From positions 11,871,655-11,935,654 of the forward strand of contig NC_068347.1 in NCBI RefSeq assembly GCF_014633365.1: a stretch of 64,000 nucleotides of DNA, given 5' to 3'. The stretch's first letter is position 1. Every line of letters begins with the position of its first letter. Positions 58,101 through 63,687 of this stretch are shown piece after piece. A program made the position numbers and the translations under genes. The notes beneath the pieces are model-generated. The model was not told where the DNA came from. It was given only the letters and a program-made list of their open reading frames with translations, and did not search any database. This DNA comes from Diospyros lotus (taxonomy: Eukaryota; Streptophyta; Magnoliopsida; Ericales; Ebenaceae).

Positions 58101-60372
58101 GTACCCCAAAGACAAGTAAAGGAAAAGGCAAAGAGGTGGTTGAAGTTTAGTTGGATTTCTCTAATATTTGTTGTGTATATACCTCAGACCTTGTATATAT
58201 ATATCTTAAGCGTTGTTCTACCGATGTGGCATAAGCAAGAGCTACCATAAAGCTTGGGTCTATCTTTATTTTTGAGCTTTGTGTGTCATACATGTACCTG
58301 TACTAAAATATTTAGTGGAAATCCTAACTATTTAGCTTTTCATGTTCGATCCTTTACATCCGCTAATAAGGATTTCCATAATGCTCACGTGTAATATTAG
58401 TATGTATTAGCCACATTATAATATTTAGAAACGGGGCGTTACACCCATGGCCAGCAACAGTGGTTAAAGAACCATCTGCCATAGCAATTTTTTTGGAGCT
58501 TGAACAAGGACTATAGGTTATAAAAAGATGTGTGGAAGGGGTCATGTGATCCTAGGTTATAAATCTAGGATCCATGAGTTAGGTTGGGTTATTCCCGAAG
58601 CATGTAGGCTAAGAGAACGAGCAGAAATATTTGTCAGTGTGAGAGAATAGGTACCTTTATCAACTTTCTTGTCAAGGGATTCCAGAAAGCTCCTTAGTCT
58701 CTCCATTTCAAACTTGTTAAGATCTAAGCCATCTCCCTGCTCTGACCCCTTTTGTTCAACTTGCTGGTGGCTGCTAGCCATATAGACCTGACTTTGTCTC
58801 CTTAGCTGTCCTCCTTTGGATGGTTTTCCATGTAGCTTCTAGTACTTCTCTATGGTGTGCCTAGGTTTTTTACGATAGGTACACCATAGGGAGTCTCTAT
58901 CTCTATCCCCAACCTTCTTCTCCTTTCTAGGTCCTTTGTTGGGAGCCTTTAGAGACACTAGCTCAAAACTCTCTATTGGAGAATTGTCCAGCATTACTCC
59001 CCTTCTTCCTTATTCAGAACGAACTACAAAAATCACTTCATTTAGAGAGGGTAAATCCTCCTTGTTGAGGATTTGAACTCTTACCGCATCAAACTCCATG
59101 CTGAGTTTGGCTAGGAAGTCGTATGTCTTCTCCTTCTCCACAAATATCTTCTGTAATGCAGCATCTTCACTACACTTCATCTTCAGGCATTGGTAATGAT
59201 CCAATTCTTGCCATAAGGTCTGCAATACATTTGCATACTCTATGATGGATCTTGCCCCTTGCTTGGTGGCTGCAATTTTGGTCCTTATCTCATAAATTTG
59301 TGCAGCATTGTGAACCTTGGAGTAGGTGAGCCTTATTGCCTCCTAAATGTCCTTTGCTGTCGTGAGGAACATCATAGTGTCACTGATCTCCAAAACCATG
59401 GAGTTCCACAGCCAAGACATCACTAGGGAGTCCTCCTCATCCCATGCTGCAAATTTGGGATCTCCCTTCTTAGGACCAGTTCCCAAAAGGTGACTTAACT
59501 TTCCTTTTTCTCTTTAGAAAAGTGCAAATCAGTTGAGACCACTTCAAGTAGTTCTTACCATTCAATCGGTAAGCCACTTGAATATTCTGCAATTCTCTAC
59601 CCGAGCCTACACTATTGGTTCCAACAAATGGAATTTCTATTGCACTGCTGGAATCAACCAAATCTGGCCTAGGATTAAGGTTAGGAGTAGTAGACATAAT
59701 ATCGAATGAAGAAGATTGATGAAGGCCTTAACAATCCCAAAGAACGGTGACTATTCTATGGCTCTGATACTATGTCAAAGAAGACGTGGAAAAGAATGTT
59801 TTCAATCTTATTCTCCTTTGATGGGTAGATCAAATTATATACAAAACTTCCTCACTAAATTAGGAAGTTTCTAAGAAACTAAATAAGAGAGTTTCCAAAT
59901 TTGGTTTTGGAAACTCGTACAACTTTAGGATACAACAACTAATGGAAGGATACCGCTAATAATAGAAAGATACAATAATCCAAATCTAGAATATACATTC
60001 CCTATTTTAGGAAACAAATAATAATCAGTGCCAATCAATGCTGATCTGAACTTATTCGAGAATAAGGACAAGATCAGTCTTCCCAATCGTTGACATTAGC
60101 ATTTATATTTTTTTTGAAAGAAAGATAATGCCATTAAATATATACAATCCCATCTCATCTCAGTTTTACATGTTAATATAATTGGTTGGAAGATAATCTC
60201 TACAAATCTTTCACCGCCTCATTACATCATCTCTCACTGTCTGCATCTCTTAATTGAATTTGTTGTGCTTTTGTATATTACAGATCAAAGACTTACAAGC
60301 CAGGTTCATGAAATTGTTGGACGGATCAATGGAAAATTTGGGACGTTAACTGCTGTACCAATACATCACCTG
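33827..60372 (+). CDS. TPS1: Class I trehalose-6-phosphate synthase, exons 1-7 (5' half of gene)
   Basis: The product joins UDP-glucose and glucose-6-phosphate to trehalose-6-phosphate, the sugar-status signal of plants. The seven exons are 33827-34190, 34305-34402, 34556-34944, 40852-40966, 41155-41256, 44347-44497 and 60284-60372. They total 1,308 bases, exactly 436 codons, with GT-AG borders and no stop. The N-terminal extension (about residues 1-90) is typical of class I plant enzymes and is known there to restrain activity. The GT20 domain follows: the GG-L loop at the end of exon 1, the Y...W pair of [33 protein letters not shown] and PTRTDVPE. These match the G6P and UDP-glucose binding residues of E. 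coli OtsA (Y76, W85, D130, H154, R262, K267, R300). The rest of the GT20 domain and the phosphatase-like domain lie beyond the window. Near-identity to AtTPS1 supports a functional gene. Introns 3, 5, 6 and 7 are filled with transposons. Confidence 0.93.
34305..34402 (+). CDS. TPS1: TPS1-like exon 2
   Basis: 98 bases after TTTTTTGCAG. It completes the split glycine codon and encodes [14 protein letters not shown] to LAEK. The donor is AAG|GTTTGA and intron 2 is 153 bases long. Confidence 0.93.
34556..34944 (+). CDS. TPS1: TPS1-like exon 3
   Basis: 389 bases after GGCAG. It encodes [10 protein letters not shown] through the [11 protein letters not shown] substrate motif, [13 protein letters not shown] and [14 protein letters not shown] to LAADLV. 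The donor GG|GTAAGT splits a glycine codon completed by the first T of exon 4. Intron 3 is 5,907 bases and carries a LINE fragment and a copia element. Confidence 0.95.
35800..36030 (+). mobile_element. RTE-type LINE fragment in intron 3
   Basis: In the + direction the decayed frame reads KLEDQV, then FGYL, then VQDG-like and LKLKGKF words, the conserved C-terminal part of plant RTE reverse transcriptase proteins. The same segment is clearer at 44900-45080. The 3' end of the LINE is missing and a copia LTR follows, so it is truncated at both ends. Confidence 0.6.
36531..37643 (+). pseudogene. gag: Copia gag, frameshifted
   Basis: ATG 36531 opens [12 protein letters not shown] and reaches [15 protein letters not shown], the UBN2-type gag start of plant copia elements. 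Frame shifts near 36710-37100 break the frame. From 37104 the frame is open again and carries a zinc knuckle [14 protein letters not shown] (C-x2-C-x4-H-x4-C) near 37333-37374. A TAG at 37641 ends the frame just before the protease, in the same frame, and is probably a nonsense mutation. The product would be the capsid/nucleocapsid part of the polyprotein. Confidence 0.8.
37644..38990 (+). pseudogene. pol: Copia protease and integrase remnant
   Basis: [13 protein letters not shown] near 37701-37739 is the aspartic protease site. [14 protein letters not shown] and [14 protein letters not shown] mark the pre-integrase zinc region. [12 protein letters not shown] and, after a frameshift, FRSDNALEL and PEQN(Y)VVERKH hold integrase D, D and [18 protein letters not shown] marks its C-terminal region. 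Stops at 37968 and 38229 and several frameshifts prevent translation of an intact protein. Confidence 0.8.
39320..39846 (+). pseudogene. pol: Copia reverse transcriptase, N-terminal half only
   Basis: The decayed frame shows [50 protein letters not shown] and KSIYGLKQ, the ordered conserved blocks of copia RT. It stops before the YVDD active site; after about 39846 the sequence is an unrelated LTR fragment. Confidence 0.8.
39847..40090 (+). mobile_element. LTR 3'-part fragment (SIRE/Tork-like)
   Basis: It has the phrase AGTCTGGACGTAGGATCTAC and AGGTGGTCAGAACCAAGATAA, a diverged version of the GTGGA(T)GTAGGC...CGAACCAC block of the LTRs at 4255 and 15509. It directly follows the truncated RT, which suggests a deletion between two elements. 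Boundaries are approximate. Confidence 0.45.
40852..40966 (+). CDS. TPS1: TPS1-like exon 4
   Basis: 115 bases after TATTTTAG. It encodes [16 protein letters not shown] to LTRVAA in frame with exon 3. The donor is GCA|GTATGT and intron 4 is 188 bases long, free of transposons. Confidence 0.94.
41155..41256 (+). CDS. TPS1: TPS1-like exon 5
   Basis: 102 bases, 34 codons, after ATTGCAG. It encodes [15 protein letters not shown] to ERFAGRK. The donor is AAG|GTTGGT. Intron 5 is 3,090 bases and contains a minus-strand copia fragment. Confidence 0.94.
42430..43165 (-). mobile_element. Copia pol 3' fragment in intron 5
   Basis: On the minus strand 42791-42552 reads [30 protein letters not shown] and NQLADLLKK, the RNase H end of copia pol. 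Upstream on that strand (to about 43165) further decayed RNase H/RT words are seen. A polypurine tract (TTGAGGGAGA in minus direction, about 42550-42560) is followed by a likely 3' LTR reaching about 42430. Everything upstream is lost. Confidence 0.75.
43166..43545 (-). mobile_element. Probable LTR fragment
   Basis: It contains a GA run (43287-43301) and a duplicated GATCTCAATT phrase (43302, 43323), and on the minus strand TATATAAACAAACTGACC. It directly continues the copia fragment and resembles an LTR U3/R region. Assignment is weak. Confidence 0.3.
44347..44497 (+). CDS. TPS1: TPS1-like exon 6
   Basis: 151 bases after GTTGTATAG. It encodes [13 protein letters not shown] (UDP-glucose binding Arg and Lys) to PTRTDVPE plus one base of a tyrosine codon. 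The donor is T|GTACGC. The tyrosine codon is completed 15.8 kb downstream by exon 7. Confidence 0.93.
44809..45525 (+). mobile_element. RTE-type LINE, 5'-truncated, TSD ATATACCTTCTTCC
   Basis: A 717-base 3' end of a non-LTR retrotransposon. The 14-base word ATATACCTTCTTCC lies at 44795-44808 and 45526-45539. The decayed frame reads [61 protein letters not shown] and [15 protein letters not shown] words, then RGRGRPKK. The tail is TGTTGTTGTTGT, the (TTG)n end of plant RTE elements. An internal stop at about 45267 shows decay. Confidence 0.88.
46350..49066 (+). mobile_element. Internally deleted Ty1-copia element in intron 6
   Basis: A 5' LTR (about 46350-46674, with CTCTATAAATAC at about 46589) is followed directly by the tRNA-Met site TGGTATCAGAG at 46675-46685. 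A GC-rich non-coding leader runs to about 47880. Then come short gag remnants, a protease site [11 protein letters not shown] near 48079-48111, pre-integrase words and, after loss of the integrase core, the linker before RT (open frame 48264-49064, ending [14 protein letters not shown]). RT, RNase H and 3' LTR are absent. Confidence 0.8.
48022..49064 (+). pseudogene. pol: Copia pol remnant (protease plus integrase tail)
   Basis: Two overlapping frames are used. 48022-48378 has protease [13 protein letters not shown], and 48264-49064 starts in the GAG-pre-integrase region ([11 protein letters not shown]). It then jumps at about 48470 to the post-integrase linker ([36 protein letters not shown]). 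The missing piece is the integrase catalytic core, consistent with an internal deletion. Confidence 0.75.
49067..49504. other. Unassigned part of intron 6
   Basis: No gene or clear repeat. It separates two copia remnants; it may be leader or host intron. Confidence 0.3.
49505..50072 (+). mobile_element. Copia 5' LTR, primer site and gag start only
   Basis: The LTR is TGTTGATTCTTGG...TTTCTCACA (49505-49805). It is followed directly by TGGTATCAGAGC (49806-49817), the tRNA-Met primer site. A short leader and a gag-like start ([11 protein letters not shown] at about 49944) follow, and the element is cut at about 50072 by another LTR. Confidence 0.7.
50073..51448 (+). mobile_element. Internally deleted Ty1-copia element
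   Basis: The LTR (50073-50247) starts TGTTGAGTTGTATATGG and ends TTCTCACA. It is followed by a degraded primer site (TGATATCAT) and a GC-rich leader. The coding remnant (about 50630-51440) starts in the linker before RT ([15 protein letters not shown]) and covers RT blocks [47 protein letters not shown] (frameshifted) and [11 protein letters not shown]. Gag, protease and integrase are deleted. It is cut at 51448 by an inverted relative. Confidence 0.75.
51906..52886 (-). mobile_element. RTE-type LINE nested in the copia element, 17-bp TSD
   Basis: The duplicated target TTGAAGCAATTGTTTTA is at 51889-51905 and 52887-52903. The minus strand carries the RT catalytic block [13 protein letters not shown], then [62 protein letters not shown] and [13 protein letters not shown]. 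The 3' tail is on the left, (TTG)n reading CAACAACA on the + strand. 981 bases, 5'-truncated, with a frameshift near 52440-52480. Confidence 0.92.
53698..53726. repeat. GA microsatellite in LTR
   Basis: A (GA)n run of about 29 bases at the end of the truncated LTR. The sister LTR at 51449 has only five units, so the run expanded after insertion or shrank in the other copy. Confidence 0.8.
53831..54545 (-). pseudogene. pol: Copia reverse transcriptase remnant
   Basis: In minus direction: [62 protein letters not shown], a broken [11 protein letters not shown] block and the intact catalytic [11 protein letters not shown] near 54040. Stops and frameshifts separate the blocks. It ends at [12 protein letters not shown], where the deletion junction lies. 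Confidence 0.82.
54546..55729 (-). pseudogene. pol: Copia integrase and linker remnant
   Basis: 55729-55151 shows [12 protein letters not shown] (second Asp) and [17 protein letters not shown] (Glu of the DDE triad), then [19 protein letters not shown]. 55166-54546 is the linker ([12 protein letters not shown]) ending in [17 protein letters not shown] and the start of RT. The frames are long but shifted relative to each other at about 55160. Confidence 0.82.
55730..56282 (-). pseudogene. pol: Copia pre-integrase and integrase N-terminus
   Basis: The minus frame from 56282 reads [38 protein letters not shown] and [17 protein letters not shown], then [11 protein letters not shown] with the zinc-binding residues, and SLIHSDVW with the first catalytic Asp. 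It is broken on the right by the insertion at 56283. Confidence 0.82.
56283..58443 (+). mobile_element. Solo LTR (gypsy, chromovirus-like) inside the copia element, TSD CCCGT/CCCAT
   Basis: It begins TGTAATACCCGGAAG and ends ACGGGGCGTTACA. The flanks CCCGT (56278-56282) and CCCAT (58444-58448) differ by one transition. The coding sequence of the copia element resumes directly on each side. It contains the CCATTCAGGTAA motif at 57719-57730, shared with other LTRs of this window. No coding sequence. A TRIM is nested at 57278-57714. Confidence 0.88.
57278..57714 (-). mobile_element. TRIM (miniature LTR retrotransposon), complete, 437 bases
   Basis: Two 116-base direct terminal repeats, 57278-57393 and 57599-57714, differ at four positions. 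Both start TGTGAGAAG and end TTTTCAACA. The internal part is 205 bases. Beside the right repeat lies the complement of a tRNA-Met primer site (GGCTCTAATACCA, 57586-57598), so the element is on the minus strand. Beside the left repeat lies a pyrimidine tract (CTCCTCCCCAC, 57394-57404), the polypurine tract in minus direction. Flanks AGTAT and AGTAC form a TSD with one change. It has no coding capacity and depends on enzymes of other elements. Confidence 0.93.
58444..58800 (-). pseudogene. gag: Copia gag C-terminus and protease start
   Basis: The frame 58781-58557 reads [19 protein letters not shown] and reaches SWILDL, where the protease site DSGA should follow. A frameshift/stop has destroyed it. 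[19 protein letters not shown] and [12 protein letters not shown] continue at 58545-58444 up to the solo-LTR insertion. Confidence 0.75.
58801..59697 (-). pseudogene. gag: Copia gag remnant
   Basis: ATG 59697 opens [12 protein letters not shown] and [13 protein letters not shown], the UBN2 gag start. 59225-59010 reads [16 protein letters not shown] and [20 protein letters not shown], the gag middle. A degenerate zinc knuckle lies near 58860-58890, where cysteines have been lost. Multiple stops separate the blocks. Confidence 0.8.
59773..60095 (-). repeat. 5' LTR of the long copia element
   Basis: 323 bases with inverted ends TGTCAA/TTGACA. The primer site adjoins its left side, which fixes its orientation. 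It ends 188 bases before exon 7, in intron 6. Confidence 0.8.
60284..60372 (+). CDS. TPS1: TPS1-like exon 7
   Basis: 89 bases after TATTACAG. It completes the split tyrosine codon and encodes [16 protein letters not shown] to VPIHHL, matching the residues that follow exon 6 in plant TPS1. The donor is CTG|GTGAAC. The next conserved segment (DRSLDFHALCA) is not found up to 64000, so intron 7 is longer than 3.6 kb. Confidence 0.93.
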
Positions 60373-60904
60373 GTGAACTTTCAACTTTATCATCCTTTAC
60401 TGCATCTACTAGATCCTTGATATATGTTTGATTCATATATGCTTAATGGGTAATCTTGTATATTGTGTGTTTTACATGGTAGATTTTTTTCTTTATATAT
60501 ATTCATCAACGTATAGTAGCCCTTTTCAAAGGCTTATGCATCTGACCAAAATTAATTTGGGCAGCCAAAATCACAGTTGGAACTAGTGCCTTAACCTAAA
60601 TTGTTTGGTGTTTTAAGCCTCTGAAGAAGAGATTTATATTATTTTAATCATAATAAATAAGACATGTTACCTTGTGATAAAAAGATTAATCAAATTGCTC
60701 TCATATAGGTTGTACCACATTTTGACACCAGCACTCTTCTATAAATATGTTAAACATGCTCGACTGGACTTCATATGGATTTCAATACCTCTAATGTAAT
60801 AAATATGCTGACATTCTATTCATTTCTTATTCCATGTATTATGAATTACTAACAATATTGAAACACTATTTCAGATTCATTTGTAATTACAACTACAAAT
60901 AAGA

Positions 60905-61046
60905 TATCATGCCTTTATCTCACTATCTGGGGTTAGCTAGATAAATTCTAGTTTGCTAGTCATTTCTATCCATGACCTTATTCTTCTAAGGCCTTTATTA
61001 CTCATATCAGACCTGAATGTCTCATACCAAGATTTTCTTAGTCTTC
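60905..61046 (-). mobile_element. 3' end of an RTE-type LINE
   Basis: The + strand reads GCCTTTATCTCACTATCTGG and TAGCTAGATAAATTCTAG, the complement of the conserved LINE 3' end (GGGATAAAG... before the (TTG)n tail) seen at 45480-45525 and 51906-51950. It is interrupted on the right by the LTR element at 61047. Confidence 0.7.
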
Positions 61047-61395
61047 TAATAGGAACCCCGATAGAAATCCAAACAATCAAATACCAATAACTATCAATAC
61101 TTTTCAGCAAGAAAACAAGAACAAACCAGGGCATTCGAGAGGCCCTTACTCTCCCAATTCTTCTATCAAAAACTAGCTACCCTCTCCCTCTTCTTCTTAG
61201 CTCTTTATACCGCTCCTCTGCCCCTCTCTAACCAAATTCCCTTACACATGCAAATTATTCCCTCAGCCTATGGATTACAAAACTACCCCCCATACGCACA
61301 TGCTGGTTGTAACAACCTGCATGTGCTAATTCCCTATTCTCCCCTTCATGCTTGCTGGTCTTTGGTAGGTCCGATACATCGGTCGCCTATCATTA
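61047..61395 (-). repeat. 3' LTR of the gene-capturing element
   Basis: It matches 63688-64000 closely. The right LTR should reach about 64035. The left LTR interrupts a LINE 3' end. All differences that I noted between the two LTRs are transitions. Confidence 0.85.
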
Positions 61396-61429
61396 CTCCC
61401 CTCCCGCAGACAAGGTGAAAAGTAGGAAA

Positions 61430-61885
61430 TTGTTGCTGAATCGTAGGGCTCCTAGGTGGTCCAGGACCCACTTGGGCTTGGAGTATGTGAATCTTGTCTT
61501 CAATTCGCTGGGCGGTCTCCATGATTTGTGATAGACCCGATGGCCGTAACACCCTAACTTCTGTCCTGATTTTTGGCTTCAACTGGTTAACAAATGTGCC
61601 CTCCAGTATGGCTACTGAAACTTCTCCCACCCGGGCCGCCACTTCCCGATCAACCTTAATGTCTGCTGGCAGAAGAACTATAACTGGCCTGCCATCTCGG
61701 TCTATGCTGAACTTCGTTCTTCTTAACATAATTGGCCTCAAAATTGACTGCACCAACTTAAGTCCTCTCTCATCACCCTCCTCGAAAGGCCTTTGGACAA
61801 GTTTATTCCACCATGCCCATTTCCCCCATGGTTCCACTCTCAAAAAACGAAGGAGACTGTAAATGTCCTCCAGATTGTTCTCATC
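61430..61885 (-). pseudogene. RAD5/HLTF-like SNF2 ATPase fragment fused in frame to a gag tail
   Basis: About 61885-61652 reads NNLEDIYSLLRFLRVEPWG, then WWNKLVQRPFEEGDERGLK and SILRPIMLRRTK, closely resembling plant RAD5A-type DNA repair ATPases between the Q-N-x-LED block and the RRTK motif. Without a stop the frame continues into VGEVSVAILEGTFVNQLKP, EVRVLRPSGLSQIMETAQR and IEDKIHILQAQVGPGP, the C-terminal part of the gypsy gag (compare LEGHFINGIKP in the first copy). Only about 75 residues of the host-like protein are present, without ATP-binding site. It shares a reading frame with the UBA2-like fragment upstream, separated by one stop. Confidence 0.8.
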
Positions 61886-61903
61886 AAAAGTGGTAGGAGA
61901 TGG

Positions 61904-62515
61904 TTAGACCCTTGATGGCGCCCCAATCATCGGTACGATGCCCTCCTTGGACGTTACTAGATCCGTTGTCCTTGACTTCAGATTCCTGATCTTTTTCCTC
62001 AGCTGCTTCAATGCCTTGGCCGCTTCCAGCCTTGTCTTGAACTGGACGAAGCTGTAGCCCTTGGTCTTGCCCATGACCCGGTCGAAGATGACGTTGCAGT
62101 CCTCAGTCTCGACGCATGATTCGAAGGCAGAGACTAAGGTTTCTTGCGTCGTGTCCCACGCGAGGCCGTAGACGACGAACTTGTGACGAGATATGTCGCG
62201 ATCCGCGGCATCGTGGAGGCGAGTGAAGAGGAAAGCGTCGGGCACGGCGGCGCCGACAAGGAAGTTAATCCACTGGTACTTGGTGTAGGGCTCCAGAAGT
62301 TTCTGGATCTTCTTGGGCTTGGTCTCACCGGAGGAGGAATCACCGTCGGTGTCCGAATCGGACTGAATTGGCATCGTGGTGTCTTTGGTTGGGACTGGAG
62401 CTTGGTATTTCTAAAGCTTCTTCTTCTTCCTGCGTTTCTTCTTGATGCTTTTGCTGTCACCTTGTGGTTGTCTAGTCACCGGCTTTTTCTTCTTCGCCTT
62501 CCCCTTCTTCGCCAT
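61904..62515 (-). pseudogene. Captured UBA2-like RNA-binding protein fragment (RRM)
   Basis: From ATG 62515 the frame reads MAKKGKAKKKKPVTRQ and a lysine-rich tail, then a stop at 62411. In the same frame KKIQKLLEPYTKYQ, HDAADRDISRHKFVVYGLAWD and TTQETLVSAFES follow, and then EDCNVIFDRVMGKTKGYSF. FVVYGL and KGYSFVQF are the RNP2 and RNP1 motifs. The order, including LLEP...ADRD...H.K before the RRM, is that of plant UBP1-associated protein 2 (UBA2a/b), nuclear hnRNP-like proteins. The fragment ends after KKIRNLKSR at a stop at 61904. Lost residues and the stop show decay. Confidence 0.82.
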
Positions 62516-62610
62516 TGCTTGAGCAGAGATGCGATGGTGGTGCCCTATGGCTTCGTCTTTCAGGTTTGCTTTCTTACTCACACTCTTCGTCTCCTTCACT
62601 CCCACTGGGC

Positions 62611-63660
62611 CTATGGAAGTGCAGCACCCTCCAAACACAGTGTTGCTGTGTTCGTCTTCTCACTAGCCAACATCGCAACTCCCAACTCCTCACCCATCGC
62701 CTTAGTGAAGGCCGGAGGCCAGTGTGATGAGGCGGGGCTGGGCATCACCCATTTTTGTGCCATCATCGGAGGTGGCAAGATCACTACTCGCTGGTGATTC
62801 GAAATTGGGGACGAAGGGGCTTGACCTTTGTTTGGGCCGGGTCCAAAAGTGCTTCCACGAATCACCAGATTCATCTCCTCAATTGGTTGGGCTAGGTCCA
62901 TCATCTGCTCCAGCCCAATCAGCCTCGACACCTTCATCTCGGCTCGGATGACAGGCTTTATTCCGTTGATAAAGTGGCCCTCCAGCAACGCCTTTGCCAT
63001 GCCTGTGAGCGGTGAGGTCAGAGTCTCGAAGCCAAGGTGGTAGTCCTTGACAGACCCCCACTGTCGAAGCGCAAGGAACCTCTCTTCCATCGTGCCTTCC
63101 TGTGCAGTCCTGAACCTATCCCTTAACATCGCCTTGGGCTCCTTCCAGCTCCTCACCCGTCGTCATCTTTACTCCCACTGGAACCACGACAGAGCCGCTC
63201 CTTCAAAGCATGAGGCCGCCGACTCCAACTTCTCCGCATCGGACAGCTGGTTCACCAGGAAGTAGCGCTTAACCCTAAAGACCCAGCCATCTGGATCATC
63301 TCCCTCGAAGATGGGTATTTCCAGGCGTCTTCCGACACCATCGACCCAGCCGCCCCCTTCGCCACTTCTCCCTCCAGCTACCAGCGTTCCCTCCCTTGAC
63401 ACGGGCGAACCCACAGGTTGGTCTTCCTCATCACGCTCCCCCTTTCTCTCTCTCTCTTGCTCCCCCCGTCTCTCCTCGTTCTTCCTCTTGCTGCTCGCCC
63501 GCTCCTATTCTTCCCATCTCGCTCGCATTCTCGCGAACAGCTCTAGCAGGTTTGCTAGGTGTCTCTCCATCTTTTGAAACTCACTCCTCATGGCATCTCC
63601 CAGGGGAATGCCTTCCACCCTCATCTCCAAATCACCGACTGGATTAGTCAACTTCACCAT
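62611..63660 (-). pseudogene. gag: Ty3-gypsy-type gag, first copy
   Basis: One reading frame with two stops runs from about 63660 to 62611. It reads MVKLTNPVGDLEMRVEG, then IPIFEGDDPDGWVFRVKRYF and CFEGAALSWFQWE, the start of the Retrotrans_gag domain. MLRDRFR, LRQWGSVKDYHLGFETL and LLEGHFINGIKPVIRAEM follow, then LEQMMDLAQPIEEMN. The order is that of gag in gypsy elements. After about 62740 the frame runs through SPASSHWPPAFTK without recognisable zinc knuckle and reaches a second CLEGAALP motif. The GC content is clearly above that of the surroundings. Confidence 0.82.
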
Positions 63661-63687
63661 TAGGATCGAAACGCTTTGATACCAAAT

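Larger units (their letters stand above)
53831..60095 (-). mobile_element. Long Ty1-copia element, minus strand, 3'-truncated, with nested insertions
   Basis: The 5' LTR is 59773-60095 (TGTCAAAG...CGTTGACA on the + strand). The primer site lies next to it at about 59759-59772 (GGCTCTGATACTA). Gag, protease, integrase and RT follow down to about 53831, where RT stops after the NHK motif and abuts the truncated LTR of another copia element. No 3' LTR is found. The solo LTR 56283-58443, itself holding a TRIM, splits the protease/pre-integrase region. Confidence 0.85.

Noticed and set aside
61652..61885. Exon of a genuine RAD5-like gene
   Set aside because: Only about 75 residues are present and the frame continues into gag; no other exons are found nearby.
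61904..62515. Functional UBA2 gene
   Set aside because: A stop follows the lysine-rich start, conserved RRM residues are changed, the C-terminal half is missing, and it sits between gag pieces and LTRs.
62144..62797. 217-codon + strand frame as a gene
   Set aside because: It is antisense to the RRM fragment and gag, whose motifs are clear on the minus strand.
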